34,595 bases of DNA. Source: Anaerolineales bacterium (GTDB lineage: Bacteria > Chloroflexota > Anaerolineae > Anaerolineales > UBA6668). Below are positions 14,956 through 22,565 of the stretch, piece after piece. The notes under the pieces were generated by a model. It was not told where the DNA came from. It saw only the letters and a list, made by a program, of their open reading frames with translations, and did not search any database. The DNA is taken from assembly GCA_020630175.1 (NCBI GenBank), contig JAHDBW010000020.1:1-34595 (forward strand). Reading direction: 5' to 3'. The position numbers and the translations under genes were made by a program. Numbering within the stretch: the first letter of the stretch is position 1; every line of letters begins with the position of its first letter.

Positions 14956-17859
14956 TTAGGCCGTAAGGCGCTTTTTGCGCAACAGGCTGCTGCCAGCAAT
15001 GACAGCGACGGCGAGTGTAAGCAGCAAGACCAGTTCAACTTTTGTGCTAGCAAACCCGAGCAGTGACGTCCCCGTGTTTGGAATTTCACCTGGGATCACA
15101 CGCACCATCGTTTCAGCAGAGGTGTTGCCACCGGTTGAACTAACCACGCTGGCTGTATTCTTGATCTCTTCGCCAATATCTGCGGTGGCCAAGACTTTGA
15201 CCTTGACCTTGATCGTACGACTGCTTTCAGCGGGGATTGCGTCAAAGCTGACGGTCAGCGTGTTGTTGGCGTTTGCAAATTCAATATCAGCGCCGGGTGC
15301 GATTGCAGATTGGTAGACGCTTGTCGTTGCGATGACATCTGTAATGACCACATCGCTAATCGCTTCGCTGTTTGGATTAGTCACTTCAATAACGTAAGTG
15401 ACTTCTTCACCACGGATGGCAACAACAAAGTCTGATTTGCTATTCCCGTCTTCAACCAGTTTTGTAATGGTTGGTGGCTCAATCGTTGCGCCTTGGACGG
15501 CTGGTGTCGCCGTTGGCGTTGGTGTTTGGGTTGCCGTGGCCGTTGGCTCCGTTGTGGCAGTCGCTGTTGGCTCGTCAGTTGCAGTCGGCACGGTCGTCGC
15601 GGTGGCCGTTGGTGCATCGGTTGCGGTTGCGGTCGGCTCAGTTGTGGCGGTTGCCGTTGGCTCGTCAGTCGGCGTTGCGGTCGGCTCAGTTGTGGCGGTT
15701 GCCGTTGGTTCGTCTGTTGCTGTCGCGGTTGGCTCGGTTGTAGCAGTGGCCGTTGGTTCATCCGTTGGCGTTGCGGTTGGCAGCTCTGCAACTGTTACTG
15801 TGGTTGGCTCACTATTGAGATACGTGAACACATACGCCCCTCCACAATGGGTTTCACCATAAAGCCGTGCTGTTAGGCCGATTTCGCCAGCTTCGGTAGC
15901 GCGAACGGTGTATGTGAATGGCAACGTAACGGGTGGGCCAAATTTTGCGTCATCTGGTGAGATGAAGTCAAGTTGGGCGCCAGCATCATCAACTAGTAAT
16001 GTGATGTCGAAAACTGGATATTCACATGGTTCTTCAACTGTTAGCGAGACGGTGACGTCAAATTCATCACCCACTTCAGCTGTTGCTGGCGCATCAATGC
16101 TGACTTCAGCAGAGAAGGTTGGCTCTGGCGTATAAGTTGGGGTGACGGTTGGCGTAAAGGTTGGTGTCGCCGTTGGTTCTTCAGTGACAACAGGTGTTGG
16201 CGTCGGTGTTGGTTCTACAGTTGGGTCAACCACAAACATGATTGAACGATCAGAAACGATGTCTAAGTCTGAATTCCAATTGATGATGTCTGCTAGGGTT
16301 ACGTTAGAGACTGTTGTGTCACCAAATAGCACTGGGTCATTGTCGGCAAAGCCGATGCTGGTCCAGTCATAATTTTCGTTCCAGAAGCGATCCCCATCAC
16401 GCAGCCGGCTAAATTGATCTGCGATCACATGGGCGCAGGTTTCACCAATTTGACCGTTGTTGATTGGGTCTTCAGCCAGACCAGCAACCCAAAGGTCTAG
16501 GTCATCAACGCTGTTATAGACGTTACCGATTTTTTCGGCAGTTGCTGCATCGGTTGCAATGTCTGAGAATGCAGTGATTGGCGTCATGCCCATTTGGGTG
16601 CGGAAGCTGTTGTAATCTGGCAAGCCGTGATCACGTCCACGTTGAATGTTGAGCGCAGCTAAGTCCAAGCCGATGCCAAATGTACCAACACCTACGAATA
16701 GCAAGTTGCGCATATCATCTACAACTTCTAGATCTAGCGTTTGCGCTTCTTTGAGGGTTAGCCCGTATAAAAAGCCTTCAATGCCGTTGTCACGGATAAC
16801 ATCTGGCTCAAAATAAACATCACGCAGGCCAAAGGTTTGTGAAATTGTGCCATCTGCAGCAGCAAACGAAATATCGCCAGAAACCATGCTGTGACCAAAT
16901 CGATAGCAGCCTGCGGCAAACTCTTGTGCAATGTCTGGGCGGATGGTGTCGTCATAGCCAGCGTAAGGGCCCGGTGCGGCGTCACCAAGTAAGATCGGCA
17001 AGAACTCATCAAACGTAATTTGTTGTAGCTCGGCAATCACCAGCATGCGCGCCCGTTGATAGATTTCTTCATCTGTAAGCGTTGGGAAGTCGGCTTGGAT
17101 TTTGGCGGCAAGGCGATTGTGTTCCCGTGAGAATACAGTGTGCATTGCGCTAAGACCAGGTTGCTCATTGATGCGCTCATCGCCAGACAAGAACTGAGTT
17201 GCCCCGTTCTCGTTGTCTGGATCGTTGACAAGTAAGCCGTCGGTGGTCATGCGCATCATGCCATCGGTAAAAAGCCGAAGTTCTGCCGCAGTTGCCGCAT
17301 CAGAACCGTAAATTTGTGAACCGTCCATCCAGGCTGTAATTGCGTTGACTTGTTCACGTGGGGTGGTGCCGGTGCTGGTTGCTGGATCATATGCAGAACG
17401 ATGCAGCGTCATGTCTAGCCCGAGCGTGAAGTGTGGATCGCCAAGGGCAACTTCAATCGTAATGTCTTCTTCTGGGTCTGCTTCAGCCACACGTGTAATG
17501 TCGTGGTCAAGGAACTGACCCCATTGCCAGAACATATCGCTAATTTCTGATGTGTTTGGGTTTAGGGCTGGTTGGGTATTGAGCGCGTTGCTAATATCGC
17601 GTGGCCCAGGGAGTGTGAATGGATTGGCTTCTCCATCGCCACCGCGTGGCACTGAAATGCCATCATCATAGGCTGCTGCCCCCATGCGGGTGAGTTGAAT
17701 ATCTGTCTGGCCATAGGCGGGGTTAGCAATATTATTGTCTGACCCGTCAATTGTATAAAAATCGCCAGACTGCGCGCTAGACGATTGCGGCAGAATGAGA
17801 AAAAGAGCAATCAATGCCCCGAAGAAAAAAGTGTACCGATAAGAATTTTTTATAATCAT
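14956..17859 (-). CDS. Secreted, cell-wall-anchored animal-type heme peroxidase
   Basis: 967 residues. A signal peptide (1 to about 29, ending SSSA/Q) leads into an animal heme-dependent peroxidase domain. WGQFLDHDIT carries the distal His119 with Asp118 and Asp120. GDERINEQP carries the catalytic Arg229 and Glu232. MHTVFSREHNRLA, the proximal His323 in CYRFGHSM, and NIQRGRDHGLPDYN complete the core. Asp118 and Glu232 match the residues that form ester bonds to heme in the myeloperoxidase/thyroid peroxidase family. Gln233 replaces the methionine specific to myeloperoxidase. After the catalytic part come PTPT linkers, an Ig-like domain, a long (PTATATxE)n stalk, a DUF11-like domain, IPNTG (926-930), a membrane helix and RKKR, which is a sortase-type sorting signal. 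It probably oxidises halides or phenols with H2O2 at the surface. The ATG at 17859 (GAGATGG upstream) is preferred to the in-frame TTG at 17889. Confidence 0.93.
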   Translation of the reverse strand: MIIKNSYRYTFFFGALIALFLILPQSSSAQSGDFYTIDGSDNNIANPAYGQTDIQLTRMGAAAYDDGISVPRGGDGEANPFTLPGPRDISNALNTQPALNPNTSEISDMFWQWGQFLDHDITRVAEADPEEDITIEVALGDPHFTLGLDMTLHRSAYDPATSTGTTPREQVNAITAWMDGSQIYGSDAATAAELRLFTDGMMRMTTDGLLVNDPDNENGATQFLSGDERINEQPGLSAMHTVFSREHNRLAAKIQADFPTLTDEEIYQRARMLVIAELQQITFDEFLPILLGDAAPGPYAGYDDTIRPDIAQEFAAGCYRFGHSMVSGDISFAAADGTISQTFGLRDVYFEPDVIRDNGIEGFLYGLTLKEAQTLDLEVVDDMRNLLFVGVGTFGIGLDLAALNIQRGRDHGLPDYNSFRTQMGMTPITAFSDIATDAATAEKIGNVYNSVDDLDLWVAGLAEDPINNGQIGETCAHVIADQFSRLRDGDRFWNENYDWTSIGFADNDPVLFGDTTVSNVTLADIINWNSDLDIVSDRSIMFVVDPTVEPTPTPTPVVTEEPTATPTFTPTVTPTYTPEPTFSAEVSIDAPATAEVGDEFDVTVSLTVEEPCEYPVFDITLLVDDAGAQLDFISPDDAKFGPPVTLPFTYTVRATEAGEIGLTARLYGETHCGGAYVFTYLNSEPTTVTVAELPTATPTDEPTATATTEPTATATDEPTATATTEPTATPTDEPTATATTEPTATATDAPTATATTVPTATDEPTATATTEPTATATQTPTPTATPAVQGATIEPPTITKLVEDGNSKSDFVVAIRGEEVTYVIEVTNPNSEAISDVVITDVIATTSVYQSAIAPGADIEFANANNTLTVSFDAIPAESSRTIKVKVKVLATADIGEEIKNTASVVSSTGGNTSAETMVRVIPGEIPNTGTSLLGFASTKVELVLLLTLAVAVIAGSSLLRKKRLTA
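15500..15780. repeat. Tandem 24-base repeats encoding the PTATAT stalk of the peroxidase
   Basis: About ten degenerate units of roughly 24 bases encode PTATATTE/PTATATDE-type octapeptides inside the peroxidase gene. Such arrays change length by slippage. The plus-strand open frames over it are by-products of the codon bias. Confidence 0.85.
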
Positions 17860-17881
17860 TGTGAACCATCTCTTGTTTGCA

Positions 17882-17903
17882 TTGATCAAAAACGCTTGAT
17901 CAA
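17882..17903. promoter_or_regulatory. Paired TTGATCAA palindromes in the peroxidase leader
   Basis: The perfect 8-base palindrome TTGATCAA occurs at 17882-17889 and 17896-17903, 14 bases apart. It lies between the candidate promoter and the chosen peroxidase ATG. This is compatible with a repressor site; no regulator is identified. Confidence 0.35.
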
Positions 17904-17960
17904 ATGCAGGTTAGCCACAATTGAAAAATTTGAATCTGTAGCTAACGTAACCTTGCCTAC

Positions 17961-17989
17961 ACTTTAATCCAGAGCTGGATGAGTCTCAA
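17961..17989 (-). promoter_or_regulatory. Candidate promoter of the heme peroxidase gene
   Basis: On the minus strand, TTGAGA (plus 17984-17989), a 17-base spacer and TAAAGT (plus 17961-17966). The leader to the ATG would be about 95 nt and would contain the TTGATCAA pair. Confidence 0.4.
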
Positions 17990-18101
17990 TACAAGGGCAG
18001 TATGGGGATGGTTTAGGAATCGTTATAAAGTTCTGATTGTCATTTTTCAGACGATCGTGGAGTGATGTTTGGGTGGCCTGAGTTCCGGATAAGGCAAACT
18101 A

Positions 18102-18137
18102 GCCTAAAAGGAACCGACCCAGTGTCGGGGAATAGGC
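18102..18137. other. Nested dyad, possible structured RNA or binding site
   Basis: Outer arms GCCTA (18102-18106) and TAGGC (18133-18137) enclose inner arms CCGAC (18114-18118) and GTCGG (18124-18128). Internal loops are AAAGGAA and GGAA and the apical loop is CCAGT. It lies in the 458-base non-coding stretch between the peroxidase and YHYH genes. No known riboswitch class was recognised on either strand. Confidence 0.35.
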
Positions 18138-18177
18138 ATCAAGTTCGTAGGCCTGCTGGCTAAAACCGCCGCAATGC

Positions 18178-18270
18178 TGTCATCCCGTGCAAGTTCGAAA
18201 GACTTTGAGAGCGCGTTATGCACTGCTTGCGCGGGATGACATTACGACTATTGTTACGGCTAGCAGATGG
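18178..18270. repeat. Dispersed intergenic repeat, copy B, with 16-base inverted arms
   Basis: The arm at 18178-18193 (TGTCATCCCGTGCAAG) and the arm at 18226-18241 (CTTGCGCGGGATGACA) are inverted copies matching at 15 of 16 bases around a 32-base loop. The right arm continues into the 34 bases shared with copy A at 14181-14214. It is located just after the stop of the YHYH gene. It resembles a REP/MITE-like non-coding element; no target-site duplication or transposase was seen. Confidence 0.7.
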
Positions 18271-18317
18271 ATCAGCCCGTAACTTGATGCCGATGACGAT
18301 GTTTTGGCGTCGTCTTT

Positions 18318-19787
18318 TTAGTTGTCGTTACCGCCAACTTGAGGGATCAATCCACCTGCGCCACCTGGGACAGGGAAGCCGCCCAGCAGCATTGCCGCGA
18401 CTAACGCTTCACGGTTGACGCCAAGCAGCGCCGCCGCAGCTTCTAAATTTGGTGGCGCTGTAGTGCCAAGCGCAGTGCGTAGTTGCTCTTCAGTGACTCC
18501 TAGCGCGTTTGCTGCGGCTACAAAATCACCTTGTAACGCATCTTGAACAGCAGCTGCGCTGCCTTCTTCAAGCAATTGCGTTGGTAAGTTAAATCCGGCC
18601 GCAACAAGAGCGGCGACCAAGACTTCACGTGAGATGCCAAGCGTAACGACTGCGGCATCAATGTTAGGTGGGGGCCCCCCAAGTGCGTCGCGCAGCGCGT
18701 CTTCTGTAATTCCAAGCGTGCCCGCCGCAGCTGCAAAATCTGGGCCGCCCGTGCCTGCGCCATTAGCGCCGTTTGCACCATTACCATCGCCGTTACCTTG
18801 CCGAGCAAGCGTTGTCGTACCTCGATAACAGCCTAAAAAGTATGGGAACGTGGCGGTTGCAAAGTAGACATAGCTGCCGTCATCCAATACTAAGCCGTTG
18901 CATTCGTCCAGCTCAGATTTTCCGGGCACGACCGTGTGCGCAGCCCAAGCGTCTTTGACATCGTTGGTACGGTCCCAAGTGCTTTCTGCAACGCGTTGCG
19001 CTGAACAGTCAGCGTTGCCACAAATGACTGGCGCAACAATCGGGAAGCCGTCAAGAGCATAGGCCACAACTAGACCCGGACTATTATTCAAATCTGTAAA
19101 GAGGCAGTTTGGTGCCGCATGGAAGTGATATTGTCCACCACCGGTATGCCCATTACAAAAATCTAGAATTTCATCGAGGAAAGGATCACCATAGCCCAAA
19201 TTCTCTGCTTCGTTTGGCCCAAAGATTGGCATGCCGTTGACAGCAACCGCAACCGCGCCAAGCAGCGGGAGTTCTGTGGTTTCAGCCGCCAGCGCGGGCG
19301 ATTGTGGGAATTGAAACTGGTGAGTTGCTGCTGTTAAGTCGCTTGGTGTTATTTGGACAAACTCAAAATTTGGAATGCCATTGCCTGTCACCGTGACAGT
19401 CGTGCCGTCACACGTCACATTGAGTTCTGGCGCAGGGTAGGCCCCATTAGCTGGATCAGCGCTCACGCTGAGGAATGTTGATGAGGGGCACTCGCCACTT
19501 GCTACATAATTGCCGCCAACAATAAATTTGCCGGTTGCGTCTACAGCGGCAGCGTCGGCATCGGCCACAGCTTGCTCGGCAGCGGCTTGAGCAGCGGTTG
19601 TTGCCTCTACGGCAGCACTGATTGCAGCGGCCTGTGCGGCTTCAGTTGCAGCAGTATCGACTGGCACAGCAGTGGCTGGTGGGGCAGTAATTTCAACAAT
19701 TACAGGAACTTCGACTTCTGCTGGGGAGCAAGCTGCAAGTGCTAAGACTGACAGTAGCAAGACGAATATATTAAACTTTTTTGGCAT
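18318..19787 (-). CDS. YHYH-domain lipoprotein with duplicated C-terminal helical module
   Basis: 489 residues. The lipoprotein signal ends at lipobox L-A-A-C (Cys20). An Ala-rich, probably helical stretch (about 48-85) follows. The YHYH-type domain has FCNGHTGGGQYHFHAAPNCL and YALDGFPIVAPV, and ends around YFATATFPYFLGCYRG. The name motif reads YHFH here. After a Gly/Asn linker, a module of about 52 residues is present twice in tandem; both copies have the pattern LGxTExxLRxALG, then LGxxREVLVAAL-type, then GF. YHYH proteins are surface proteins of unknown function; the His cluster suggests metal binding, which is inference. The ATG has GGAG eight bases upstream. Same strand as the peroxidase, but 458 bases apart with a repeat between, so not clearly one operon. 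Confidence 0.85.
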   Translation of the reverse strand: MPKKFNIFVLLLSVLALAACSPAEVEVPVIVEITAPPATAVPVDTAATEAAQAAAISAAVEATTAAQAAAEQAVADADAAAVDATGKFIVGGNYVASGECPSSTFLSVSADPANGAYPAPELNVTCDGTTVTVTGNGIPNFEFVQITPSDLTAATHQFQFPQSPALAAETTELPLLGAVAVAVNGMPIFGPNEAENLGYGDPFLDEILDFCNGHTGGGQYHFHAAPNCLFTDLNNSPGLVVAYALDGFPIVAPVICGNADCSAQRVAESTWDRTNDVKDAWAAHTVVPGKSELDECNGLVLDDGSYVYFATATFPYFLGCYRGTTTLARQGNGDGNGANGANGAGTGGPDFAAAAGTLGITEDALRDALGGPPPNIDAAVVTLGISREVLVAALVAAGFNLPTQLLEEGSAAAVQDALQGDFVAAANALGVTEEQLRTALGTTAPPNLEAAAALLGVNREALVAAMLLGGFPVPGGAGGLIPQVGGNDN

Positions 19788-19970
19788 TAGTAATCTCCGG
19801 ATGGGTGCCTAATTGAATGCGTACCGCAACACTGTAGCGGGTCGATATAATGATATTGGGTTATACCACACTATAGGTAAGCTCGTGCTACAAACACTTT
19901 AGCAGAAGTTAGGTAACTTATCAGGGTGTTTAGGCTGCGGGCAGGCTTGAAAGGCGTTAGAAGAACGCGA

Positions 19971-20783
19971 CTATTGGTTGATTGTGACATGTAAATTGTC
20001 GTTGAGTTGGCGTAAGACGCTAAACCCAAGTGTGTCTGGCGCTAGGGTGGCAAAGTCGGCATTGTCAAATAAGGTTGCAAGATCGCGCGTTAGCACAATG
20101 CTTACAACGCCTTCGCCCAGCTTGACCCCCGCACCATCATTGAGCGTGAGCAGGTTGCCAAAGCCTTCGGTAGAGGTCGCTTCAAACGGCTGCCATGTGT
20201 CACTGTCTGGGGCCTTATATTGGCCAACAATCCAAATGGAGTTGCCGCGTTGGTCAATGTCCGTTGGGAGATTGAGCGCAATATCCGAAGCTGGTCCGGC
20301 GAGGTAGTGCAAGTTACACCAACTTGCCAAAGACACGGGTAAAGATGCCATCGACTGTGGCGTTGGGTTAGCGATGTTTTCAACTAGATCTTGGGCCGTG
20401 CGCGTTTCGCTGGGGCCATCTGAAGGGTGGCCCGCCAATACTGTCGCGGGACGCAACCAGTCTAGGGCGCTCGTTTCTGTTTCGCACTCCAGCATCTCTA
20501 TGCGGAAATTGGTGATGTAACCACGTTCCACAATTACGTCATAACCAAGATTGGTGGTCAGTTGCCAGCCGCCATCTGGCAGAAATGTGACGCTGTCGGT
20601 TTGCCAACTTAGGGCGTAATTGAGAATACCAGTGGCAGCAGCGGTAGGGCCAGGACTGCTGGTGAGGCTTACCGTGGCTGTGGGGGGTACGTCTGGCGTG
20701 ACTTGGGCTGAGGTGCAAGCAGGGACTGCGAACACCATCAGCAGAATGATGAAAATAGAAATTAGAAGTGGGCGGGTCTGCAT
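19971..20783 (-). CDS. Putative lipoprotein, unknown function
   Basis: 270 residues. The signal peptide ends in lipobox V-P-A-C (Cys23), then a short Thr/Pro linker. The mature part is predicted to be mostly beta strand, with GGWQLTTNLGYDVIVERGYITNFRIEMLEC, a GHPSDGPSETRTA segment, and SMASLPVSLASWCNLHYLAGPA. The last pattern (strand with ELxxC, later PVxxxxxCxLHY) loosely recalls the MbnP-like copper-protein fold, but the similarity is from memory and weak. Two Cys (in MLEC and SWCNL) may form a disulfide. It starts 64 bases after the stop of the glycosidase gene and may be the last cistron of that operon. A weak hairpin GCGTT/AACGC (19954-19968) follows its stop. Confidence 0.75.
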   Translation of the reverse strand: MQTRPLLISIFIILLMVFAVPACTSAQVTPDVPPTATVSLTSSPGPTAAATGILNYALSWQTDSVTFLPDGGWQLTTNLGYDVIVERGYITNFRIEMLECETETSALDWLRPATVLAGHPSDGPSETRTAQDLVENIANPTPQSMASLPVSLASWCNLHYLAGPASDIALNLPTDIDQRGNSIWIVGQYKAPDSDTWQPFEATSTEGFGNLLTLNDGAGVKLGEGVVSIVLTRDLATLFDNADFATLAPDTLGFSVLRQLNDNLHVTINQ

Positions 20784-20847
20784 AACAGTAGTGTCTCACT
20801 AAGCTGTGTGCTTGGCGTATGAAAGATGTAAAAGTTGTGTAAGCTAG

Positions 20848-22554
20848 CTATTTACTTGTATCAATTTGTGGTGCGCGGCGCGTTTGCCAGTATCGCTTAA
20901 TGCGGCTAAGTAACCAAAAGACAAGGCGCGTGCCCACCAGCGTAATTACAAACAATGTGCGCCAAAATGGTTTTGTAAACCGTTCCCAAACCGTAACAGT
21001 TGGGGCTGTGCTTAGGTCGGCGTTAGGCGAGATGTAAGCCGCCGCGCGTTTTGGCGTGCCATCCACATGATAAATACCGAGTTGGCGCTGTGGACCAATC
21101 TCCCATGGGCGGCCACCTGCTACATTATCTGGCACAACGGAGAAGTCATAGAGCGTCCAAGCGAGGTAGCCATCTAGCTGCTCATCACGTGTGATCTGCA
21201 GAATTTCGGCATAATATTCGGCTTGCTCGTTTTGCGTATGGCCGTTGGGGAAGAGCCAGCTGTTCCACGTTGGAATCCCAAACTCTTGCAGCATGAGCGG
21301 TTTGTCGCCGGTAAACCGACGTAAATCGGCCAGTTCATTTGGGAAATTGGCGCTTGTACCGTAATAGTGAAACGAAACAATATCAACGTCACTGGCTAAG
21401 ACTTTGGCTGCCTCAACGGTAGACCAGCCGATCGTAATCGGCTGTGTTGGGGCAACCTCTTGCGCCAGCCGCAGCTTGTGCGCCAGCCAGAAATCAACAA
21501 GATCCTTGCCGTGAATTGGGTAGTCACGGTCGGGTTCATTTTTGATATCCCACGCAAGGATTGTTTCATTGTCTTTAAACTGCTCTAGGAGCGTAACCAT
21601 GTGCTGGTCTGAACGGGGCCAGCGAATGAGCGCATAGTCTGAAGCAAAGTCGAATAGGGTGACAATCACCTTCATCTCATGCTGTTCTGCTTGCTCTAAA
21701 AAGTCTTGCAGTTTGAAGGCAAATAGCGGGTCGATGGTGCTGCCGCCAAATTGCTCAAATGGGATAAAAATCCGCACGGTGTTCAGGTCAAGCGACTGCA
21801 TTAGATCTAAATCGCGATTGATCGAGACCACATCGTACTGGCTCCAAAACAGTTCCCACGGCGTGTCTGCGGGATAGTAGTTGATGCCTGCTACAGGCGC
21901 GAGAGGCGGCAAGGTACGGTCTGTTAGCGTTGGCGGTGGCGCTTCACCAGTCCGTAAGATATGCCGAATACGCCACTTTTCTTGGTCGACAATCATCACA
22001 ATGTCGTAGGTGTCGCGGTGCTCTTCCGCAAATAGCGTGTTCCCTTCAGCGTCTTGAACTAACCGTGTGACGCGTGCGTCTTCGTCGGTGAAGGCCACAA
22101 TTGACCCATCTGCTGCGTAAAAATTGAGCCGCAATTGATGGCTAGTGTTGATTTGCTGGATTGTTTGCCCATTGCTGACGCCGGTTTCAATGGCGTCTGT
22201 CATGGCGGCCAATGCAGGGCCGGTGTAAAAAGTGCCTAAGTTAAAGGGTTCCCCTTTTTCATAAGACAGCGCAGTTTGCAGCCATGCATTGAGGTACACC
22301 GCCTCGATTTGCTCACGGGTGAAGGGGTCTAAACCGCGCCCCGTATCAGCGGGGTCTGCCACCCAGTTGACTTCAACCGGCCAATCGATGGGTTTGTTGG
22401 GCACAATATTGAGCGCTTCACCGGGGTCGGTGCCCGTTTGAATATAAACCAAGAGCGCACTAATACCGCGCGACATGCCCCAGAAGATCCCAATAACTGA
22501 TAGCACAGCGGGAATCCATAGCAAGTGGCGGGCTTTGAGTTTACGTTTGAACAT
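20848..22554 (-). CDS. Membrane-tethered GH5-like (clan GH-A) glycoside hydrolase
   Basis: 568 residues. An N-terminal membrane helix (about 12-35) leads to a region of about 180 residues with an NTF2-like or cystatin-like look, then a (beta/alpha)8 glycosidase domain. Landmarks are VAGINYYPADTPW, LDLNTVRIFIPFEQFGG, LAWDIKNEPD with the probable acid/base Glu340, VSFHYYG, and LMLQEFGIPTW with the probable nucleophile Glu424. A second membrane helix near the C-terminus (about 528-550) precedes a basic tail, so the enzyme is held by both ends. The substrate is unknown. The ATG at 22554 is preferred to the TTG two codons upstream. It starts about 11 bases after the lipoprotein stop and belongs to a three-gene operon with the GT-C-like protein. 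Confidence 0.88.
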   Translation of the reverse strand: MFKRKLKARHLLWIPAVLSVIGIFWGMSRGISALLVYIQTGTDPGEALNIVPNKPIDWPVEVNWVADPADTGRGLDPFTREQIEAVYLNAWLQTALSYEKGEPFNLGTFYTGPALAAMTDAIETGVSNGQTIQQINTSHQLRLNFYAADGSIVAFTDEDARVTRLVQDAEGNTLFAEEHRDTYDIVMIVDQEKWRIRHILRTGEAPPPTLTDRTLPPLAPVAGINYYPADTPWELFWSQYDVVSINRDLDLMQSLDLNTVRIFIPFEQFGGSTIDPLFAFKLQDFLEQAEQHEMKVIVTLFDFASDYALIRWPRSDQHMVTLLEQFKDNETILAWDIKNEPDRDYPIHGKDLVDFWLAHKLRLAQEVAPTQPITIGWSTVEAAKVLASDVDIVSFHYYGTSANFPNELADLRRFTGDKPLMLQEFGIPTWNSWLFPNGHTQNEQAEYYAEILQITRDEQLDGYLAWTLYDFSVVPDNVAGGRPWEIGPQRQLGIYHVDGTPKRAAAYISPNADLSTAPTVTVWERFTKPFWRTLFVITLVGTRLVFWLLSRIKRYWQTRRAPQIDTSK

Positions 22555-22565
22555 GAGCAAAGGCG

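Noticed and set aside
15398-15862. Plus-strand open frame of about 150 residues over the peroxidase stalk, with VAVGSVVAV repeats
   Set aside because: It is the complement of the PTATAT-encoding repeats and lies entirely inside a clear gene.
18061-18170. Cyclic-di-GMP (GEMM) or cobalamin riboswitch
   Set aside because: GGCAAAC is reminiscent of GEMM, but the GNRA-capped stem, the GGACGCAAAGCC stretch and the matching tail are absent. No cobalamin box was found either.
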